NCBI RefSeq assembly: GCF_900105515.1 | Contig: NZ_FNSY01000002.1 | Location: 62,001-126,000 of the forward strand | Reading direction: 5' to 3' | Source: Streptomyces sp. 2131.1 | GTDB taxonomy: Bacteria > Actinomycetota > Actinomycetes > Streptomycetales > Streptomycetaceae | Length of the DNA: 64,000 bases | Shown here: positions 59,428-64,000 of the stretch, piece by piece | Layout of the letters: every line of letters begins with the position of its first letter | How positions within the stretch are numbered: position 1 is the stretch's first letter | Translations under genes and position numbers: made by a program | The notes under the pieces: model-generated | What the model was told of the DNA's origin: nothing | Seen by the model: the letters and a program-made list of their open reading frames with translations, nothing else | The model's database searches: none

Positions 59428-61635
59428 CTACTTTCCGTCGTCCGCGGCGGTGACCGTGCCGTCCTTGATGTACCGGGCCAGGTTGAGCTCCGGACCGTAC
59501 TCCTCCCGGACGGCCTCCGCCCACAGCGTGGTCTGCGAACCCTCGTGCTTCACCATTCCCGGGCTGACCCCGAGACGGAAGCCCCCGGGCAGCGGCTTGC
59601 CGTCCCGGTACGGCAGGACGTCCAGCGGCGAGGGCCCGTCGGAGGCGTACACCGCGCAGTCCGAGAGCACCGCGACCGGGTACTGGCCGGTGGCGTCCGC
59701 GAGCCGGACCATCTTGCGGTGCATGTTGATCCGGGCCCGGGAAATGACGGCGGCGCGGATGTCGGGCCGCCAGGTCGGCCTGCTCAGCGCGGGCCACGGC
59801 TTGCCGGGGCGCCATCCGCCGCCGCGCGGGCGCTCCCGCAGCTTGCCGATGCCGCCCTTGGCCGTCGCCTTGATCGCGGACAGCACCACCGCCAGCTGCG
59901 GATCGCGGTCCCGGTAGCCCTCCATCGCCGCCAGGAACGCGTCGGGGGCCATGCCCTCTGTCACACCGAGGTCCGCCATGGTCGCCACGTACGCGTCGCG
60001 CAGCCGCTTGTACCACCCGTCCAGGTAGCGCGCGTTGGCCGGCCGAACCCACGCCTCGACGGGTGCCACCTCGTAACCGAGCTCCACCGCGTAGGCCACG
60101 GTCGGTGTCGCGTACCAGGCGGGCCCCTCGGGGCGGTCGCCCTTCGGCGTGAACGGGCTGGGCAGCAGCTCCCCTTCGAGCCGCCGCCACTGCTTGCCGA
60201 TCACGACGTGCGAGAGGTCGACGTGCGAGAGGTCCACCAGCCAGGAGCCGGGCAGCGCCGGGTCGAATGCGGGGCCGTCCACATGCACGGGCGCCTCCAG
60301 GCCGACGAGCGCCCCGTTGGCGGCCGCGCCGAAGGCGAGGTTGACGTCGATGCCGACCAGGTGGCGCTTCAGGCACTCGTCGTCCGTGAGGGGCCGCGCC
60401 CAGTCGTACGCCTCCTCGAACAGCATCTCGGCCGGGCCGCGCTGGTGGAAGCGGGGCAGGCCCGCGAGGAGCGGGTGGCCGTCGGGGGCCTCGCAGGGGG
60501 CGCACTCGACGGGTTCGGAGCCGAGCGAGCCGGGGTTGCGTTCGCTGTGCCGCTTGCCGTCCGCGTCGGGCGCGGACGCCCGGGTCGGCGGGTGCAGCGA
60601 TGTCATGAGCTCCAGCCCGGTGACGGCGGTGGAGCCCCTGGGCGTCATCACGCGTGAAGCGTACGTGCCCAGCAGCCGTACGAGTTCGGCCGCCGGGAGG
60701 TGCGCCGCGCCGTCCCAGTGCCGGACGTCGAGCGCGTTCCAGGACGGCACGCAGAGCTGTACGCAGCTGCGGCGCGAACCCCGCGCGGGGCGGTAGATCC
60801 GGGCCCACGGCCCGAACCCGCGCCGGGTCAGCTTCCACTCCGCCCGCTCCAGCTGCTTGAGCACCTTGTGCCCCTCGGGAAGCCGCCCCGCGAGGCTCTC
60901 CTCCCGGGACAGCCGCGCGGGCAGCCCGAAGCGCTCGCACGCCGCCTCGGTGAGGACGAGCAGCGGGTCGGAGTCCTGCCCGTGGGGGTGCAGCCGGGGC
61001 GCCCCGAGGTCTGCCTCGTTCAGCGCCCAGTCGACCAGGGCGGGCAGCGACTTGGCGGGCACGTCCAGCAGCAGACCGCCCACGCAGTACGCGGACACCG
61101 CGCCCCCGTCCACATCGACGACGGCGAGCGGGCCGTGCTCGTAGCGGGGGGTGCGGGAGGCCCGCGGTGCCTGTGGCGCCTGCGCGTTCTCGGTCGTGCG
61201 GGGCTCGTCGGCGGCCGCGGTGCTCTCGGGCGTACGGGGTTCGGAGGCGGGCTCGACGGAGGGAGCAGGCGCGGGCACGACAGGGGCAACGGCCGCCGCG
61301 GCGGCGGGCGGCGCGACGGGAGCCGCGACGGGCACGACGGCTTCCGCCGGGGCCCCGGCCGCCTGCTCCGGGGCGAAACGCGCGGCCAGTCCCTCCAGCA
61401 GCCGGGCATACGCGGCCCGCTTCGGCGGCCGGGGCTCGCTGCGTCCGGACTCCCAGTTGCCGACCGACTCACGGCGGCTGCCGAGCGCCTTCGCGACCTG
61501 GTCCTGGCTCAGCCCGGCGGCCTCGCGCAGCCGCTTGCGTTCGGCCGGCGGCGGCAGCGGGTCCTGCGCGATCTGCTCCAGCAGCGCGTCCACCGCGCTG
61601 AAGAGCAGCTGCTCCTCGTGGGACAAAGCGATCAC
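59428..61635 (-). CDS. tap: Telomere-associated protein Tap
   Basis: Protein of about 735 aa, near the known Tap size, which recruits Tpg to the single-stranded 3' telomere overhang. An HTH lies at about 36-64 (LREAAGLSQDQVAKALGSRRE), followed by a Pro/Ala-rich linker (about 75-150) and a large C-terminal domain that I recognise by its position and by segments such as HLVGIDVNLAFGAAANGALVG and DLSHVDLSHVVIGKQW. GTG 61635 is chosen for length and for AGGGTGG upstream; starts at 61698 or 61746 are also open. Confidence 0.92.
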   Translation of the reverse strand: MIALSHEEQLLFSAVDALLEQIAQDPLPPPAERKRLREAAGLSQDQVAKALGSRRESVGNWESGRSEPRPPKRAAYARLLEGLAARFAPEQAAGAPAEAVVPVAAPVAPPAAAAAVAPVVPAPAPSVEPASEPRTPESTAAADEPRTTENAQAPQAPRASRTPRYEHGPLAVVDVDGGAVSAYCVGGLLLDVPAKSLPALVDWALNEADLGAPRLHPHGQDSDPLLVLTEAACERFGLPARLSREESLAGRLPEGHKVLKQLERAEWKLTRRGFGPWARIYRPARGSRRSCVQLCVPSWNALDVRHWDGAAHLPAAELVRLLGTYASRVMTPRGSTAVTGLELMTSLHPPTRASAPDADGKRHSERNPGSLGSEPVECAPCEAPDGHPLLAGLPRFHQRGPAEMLFEEAYDWARPLTDDECLKRHLVGIDVNLAFGAAANGALVGLEAPVHVDGPAFDPALPGSWLVDLSHVDLSHVVIGKQWRRLEGELLPSPFTPKGDRPEGPAWYATPTVAYAVELGYEVAPVEAWVRPANARYLDGWYKRLRDAYVATMADLGVTEGMAPDAFLAAMEGYRDRDPQLAVVLSAIKATAKGGIGKLRERPRGGGWRPGKPWPALSRPTWRPDIRAAVISRARINMHRKMVRLADATGQYPVAVLSDCAVYASDGPSPLDVLPYRDGKPLPGGFRLGVSPGMVKHEGSQTTLWAEAVREEYGPELNLARYIKDGTVTAADDGK

Positions 61636-61826
61636 CTCTGGCGCCACCCTATCGAACCGCTCATCGAACGCCTCGCAGATGTCGCACGGATTGCGCATGT
61701 TCGTGGCCGGGCGCTGGAGACGCGGTTCAGACGGACTGGAGACCACCGGAAGGCTTCCACACGTTCAGCGACCGGACCGGGGCGGCCGGCCACTCGCTCG
61801 GTAGCTGTCATTCGCCGACGAGAACC

Positions 61827-61870
61827 GCAGGTCACAAGCCCGGCAGGAACACCGAGCGACCGAAGCGACC
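61827..61870 (+). repeat. Composite repeat copy B
   Basis: GCAGGTCAC at 61827 and AGCGACCGAAGCGACC at 61855 (28 bp apart), GGTAGCTG 27 bp before. It lies about 190 bp upstream of tap. Confidence 0.6.
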
Positions 61871-61933
61871 CAAGGTTCAGGTATATGGAGCCATTGGCGT
61901 GTGTGCGCGTGCGCGTCATATATGGGGAGCTTG

Positions 61934-61978
61934 AGTCGCTTCAGTCGCTGATGGGCCAACCACAACGCCGTGACCTGC
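61934..61978 (-). repeat. Composite repeat copy C
   Basis: Minus strand GCAGGTCAC from 61978 and AGCGACTGAAGCGACT from 61949 (29 bp apart). It is inverted relative to copy B. Confidence 0.6.
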
Positions 61979-62132
61979 AACGTTTCCGGCAGGAGGGCCA
62001 GCGACTCAGCAACTCCTCATTACCCGCGACAAAGTCGCCGGGTAGCTGGGCCGCATTCCGCGCTGGCACATCTGTTCTGACGCATGTACCTCTTCTCCCC
62101 CGAGGGTTTCGCTAATCTGATTGTGCGAGTTG

Positions 62133-62178
62133 AGTCGCTTCAGTCGCTGATGGGGGAAGTGAATGGCAGCTGAACTGC
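62133..62178 (-). repeat. Composite repeat copy D
   Basis: Minus strand GCAGTTCA from 62178 (one change) and AGCGACTGAAGCGACT from 62148 (30 bp apart). Copies C and D also share the flank CATCAGCGAC. Confidence 0.55.
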
Positions 62179-62320
62179 GGGTCTCGCGCGGCGACCCACG
62201 CCAGTTCAGGAGAGCTGCACCGGTCGCTTCGCAGCCTCTGACGACAGCCCGGCGATGCGTGCGCCAGGGGTGGCCGGTTCACGCCGTCACGCCGGGGCCG
62301 CAGGCCCCCGGGGGGCGCAC

Positions 62321-63847
62321 GTGAGCGCGGACAAGGAGAGAGTGCTGCCGTCGGCCTCCTTCGACGCACAGGCCGTGGCCGCCCAGATCCTCGCGCAGCC
62401 CGTCGCACCGCCCCGGCAGAACGACCCGTACGTCCCGGCAGACGGAACGGCACCGGGCGGAGCCACGGCGGACGGACTGCTGCCCGACACCCTCACCGAC
62501 AGGGGCAACGCCAAGTTATTCGTCAGGCTCTACCGCAACGACTACCGGCATGTGCCCGGCATCGGCTGGTTCCGCTGGGACGGCACCCGCTGGCAGTTCG
62601 ACGAGGACGACACGGTGATGTGGTCGGCGGGCGACCTGGCGGAGTCCCTCGCCACCACCGACCCCCGCGGTCTGTTCCCCCCGGCCGCGCTCCAGCAGCA
62701 CCGCCGGCGCACGCTCAGCACGAGCGGGATGAACGCGATGCTGACCCAGGCCAAGTCCGCACCGGGCATGGTGCTCAACGCGGCGATGCTCGACGCCGAT
62801 CCGTACGCACTGTGCACACCGGCGGGCGTGGTGGACCTGCGCACCGGGCACATCCGCCCGGCCGAGCCCGCCAAGGACTTCCACTCCCGCTCCACCTCCG
62901 CCGCACCCCGGGCCATGCCCACACCGCGCTGGGACCGCTTCCTCTCCGACACCTTCGGCGAGGGCCCGGACGGCGGGGAGATGATCTCCTTCCTTCAGTT
63001 GCTGCTCGGCTACTCCATCACCGGGGACGTCGGCGGTCAGGTGATGCCGTTCCTGTTCGGCTCCGGCAAGAACGGCAAGTCCGTACTGCTCGACGTCCTG
63101 ATGAAGCTCCTGCGGGACTACGCCGACGCGGCGCCGCCGGGCTTCCTGATGTCACGCCCGTACGAGGGCCACCCCACGGACCTCGCCGAACTGCACGGCC
63201 GCCGCGTCATCGTGTGCAGCGAGGTCAAGCCGGGCGACCGTTTCGACGAGGCCCGGGTGAAGCTGCTGACCGGCGGGGACCGGATCAAGGCCCGCCGGAT
63301 GCGGCAGGATTTCTTCAGCTTCGAACCGACGCACAAGATGTGGCTGCTGGGCAACCACCGGCCGGAAGTCGGCACGGGCGGCTTCGCGTTCTGGCGGCGC
63401 ATGCGCCTCATCCCGTTCGAGCGGGTCGTCTCCGACGACCGCAAGATCGACAACCTGGCGGACATCCTGGTCACCCAGGAGGGTCCGGGCATCCTCAACT
63501 GGCTGATCGAGGGCGCCCGCCGCTACCTGGGCGGCGACAAGGACCTGTCCGGCCCGGAGAGGGTGCGCATCGCGACGACCGTGTACGCGGAGACCGAGGA
63601 CCACACCGGACGCTTCGTCGGCGAGACCTGCCGGCTCGACGCCGGCCTCCGCGCCGAACAGGCCCAGCTCTACTCGGCGTACAGACGCTGGTGCCAGAAT
63701 GAGGGCGTTCCGGCGATTTCGTCGCGAGCCTTCGCGGCGCACATCCGGGAAGTGGTGGGGCTGGCATCACCGAAGGAAATGATCTTTTCCAACCAGCGCA
63801 AGTACTACCCGGGCATCGGCCTGCTCGCGGACGAGGAGACAGTATGA
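62321..63847 (+). CDS. P4-family primase/SF3 helicase
   Basis: Protein of 508 aa. Residues 60-200 are a D5-N-like region (GWFRWDGTRWQFDEDD; CTPAGVVDLRTG). The SF3 helicase core follows: Walker A FGSGKNGKSVLLDV (246-259), Walker B-like RRVIVCSEVKPG, sensor KMWLLGNHRPEV and a C-terminal DUF3854/primase-C-like part. Such proteins start replication of phages, plasmids and satellite elements; the primase polymerase domain itself is missing. GTG 62321 follows GGGGGG. It is divergent from tap and overlaps the next gene (ATGA). Confidence 0.88.
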   Translation: MSADKERVLPSASFDAQAVAAQILAQPVAPPRQNDPYVPADGTAPGGATADGLLPDTLTDRGNAKLFVRLYRNDYRHVPGIGWFRWDGTRWQFDEDDTVMWSAGDLAESLATTDPRGLFPPAALQQHRRRTLSTSGMNAMLTQAKSAPGMVLNAAMLDADPYALCTPAGVVDLRTGHIRPAEPAKDFHSRSTSAAPRAMPTPRWDRFLSDTFGEGPDGGEMISFLQLLLGYSITGDVGGQVMPFLFGSGKNGKSVLLDVLMKLLRDYADAAPPGFLMSRPYEGHPTDLAELHGRRVIVCSEVKPGDRFDEARVKLLTGGDRIKARRMRQDFFSFEPTHKMWLLGNHRPEVGTGGFAFWRRMRLIPFERVVSDDRKIDNLADILVTQEGPGILNWLIEGARRYLGGDKDLSGPERVRIATTVYAETEDHTGRFVGETCRLDAGLRAEQAQLYSAYRRWCQNEGVPAISSRAFAAHIREVVGLASPKEMIFSNQRKYYPGIGLLADEETV

Positions 63848-64000
63848 GCGCCCTCATCGCAGAGGACGAGATCGTCCACGAGGTGGACCTCGTATGGCTC
63901 GAGGACATCAGCGTGCTCGACTACGTCCGCCAGAGCCTGGACCGCCTCCCGACCCGCCGGGGCAGGCCCGCCTACCACCGCGACGGCAGAATGGTCGGGT
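63844..64000 (+). CDS. Unknown protein, N-terminal part (runs off window)
   Basis: ATG 63844 overlaps the primase stop, so it is translationally coupled. The 52 visible residues are acidic (SALIAEDEIVHEVDLVWLED) and then basic (PTRRGRPAYHRDGR). No domain can be named. Position suggests a partner in replication or mobility. Confidence 0.6.
   Translation, partial: MSALIAEDEIVHEVDLVWLEDISVLDYVRQSLDRLPTRRGRPAYHRDGRMVG

Larger units (their letters stand above)
61636..62320. other. Repeat-rich intergenic region, candidate origin or regulatory region
   Basis: About 685 bp between divergent tap and primase genes with no supported gene. It holds composite repeats B, C and D in inverted arrangement, extra AGTCGCT/GGTCGCTT words (61999-62006, 62222-62230), GGTAGCTG at 62040 and an AT-richer patch (TATATGG, 61881-61925). 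Iterated, oppositely oriented sites next to a primase-helicase fit a replication origin or a shared operator. Confidence 0.5.

Noticed and set aside
1..64000. tRNA, rRNA, CRISPR arrays, insertion sequences, telomere
   Set aside because: No cloverleaf, rRNA-like segment, spaced short repeat array, transposase or terminal palindrome series was seen. Tap and Tpg imply a linear replicon, but its end is outside the window.

Overview
The window is high-GC actinobacterial DNA, almost certainly Streptomyces. GC-rich third codon positions run throughout. It holds SARP regulators, an AfsA/receptor butyrolactone pair, an ECF41 sigma factor and a tap-tpg telomere-protein operon. Tap and Tpg occur on linear Streptomyces replicons, so the segment lies on a chromosome arm or a linear plasmid. 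No telomere is visible inside it.

Layout. (1) 0-16.6 kb is ordinary accessory content: hydrolase, LysR, DMT and MFS exporters with their own regulators, GNAT, glyoxalase-like protein, an AhpD-like gene beside an ECF41 sigma factor, kinases, a GntR-TetR hybrid regulator, a PPOX flavoprotein and a tiny zinc-ribbon protein. A decayed stretch with gene fragments lies at 1.15-1.75 kb. (2) 16.7-58.6 kb is one large biosynthetic locus, mostly on the minus strand. (3) 58.8-64 kb carries tpg, tap, a repeat-rich intergenic region and a P4-type primase-helicase with a downstream partial gene.

The biosynthetic locus has three blocks. Block A (16.7-28.8 kb) is tailoring and export: F420-type NADP oxidoreductase, RmlC-type epimerase, two DHA2 exporters, cupin, SnoaL-like proteins, a clavaminate-synthase-like oxygenase, an adenylating enzyme, a thermostable-hemolysin-family protein, a phytoene-desaturase-like flavoprotein and an aldo/keto reductase. 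Block B (28.9-41 kb) is a complete iterative type II-like, reducing polyketide synthase: active KS + CLF, a second KS-CLF pair fused in one 787-aa chain, an atypical KSIII, two hot-dog dehydratases, a ketoreductase, a long ACP and a discrete malonyltransferase. A flavin monooxygenase and an anthrone-oxygenase-like protein follow. Block C (41-57 kb) mixes three SARPs, two phosphopantetheinyl transferases, acyl-CoA carboxylase beta and epsilon subunits, a two-domain aromatase/cyclase and an acyl-CoA-dehydrogenase-like protein. It also holds a set of modular-type proteins (KS-like, tandem ACP, condensation-like, truncated ligase) in which several expected catalytic residues are missing.

Inference: the AccB/AccE pair supplies malonyl-CoA, the AT loads the ACP, and the KS/CLF-KR-DH set builds a reduced or polyene chain. 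Oxidases and cyclases then shape it, and the product may be joined to a second acyl unit carried by the tandem ACP. The product cannot be named from sequence. Regulation looks layered: AfsA signal and ArpA-type receptor with several AAAC-N10-GTTT sites, then SARPs, then 11-bp-spaced heptamer repeats upstream of the AT/PKS genes, of one SARP gene and of a 36-residue peptide gene.
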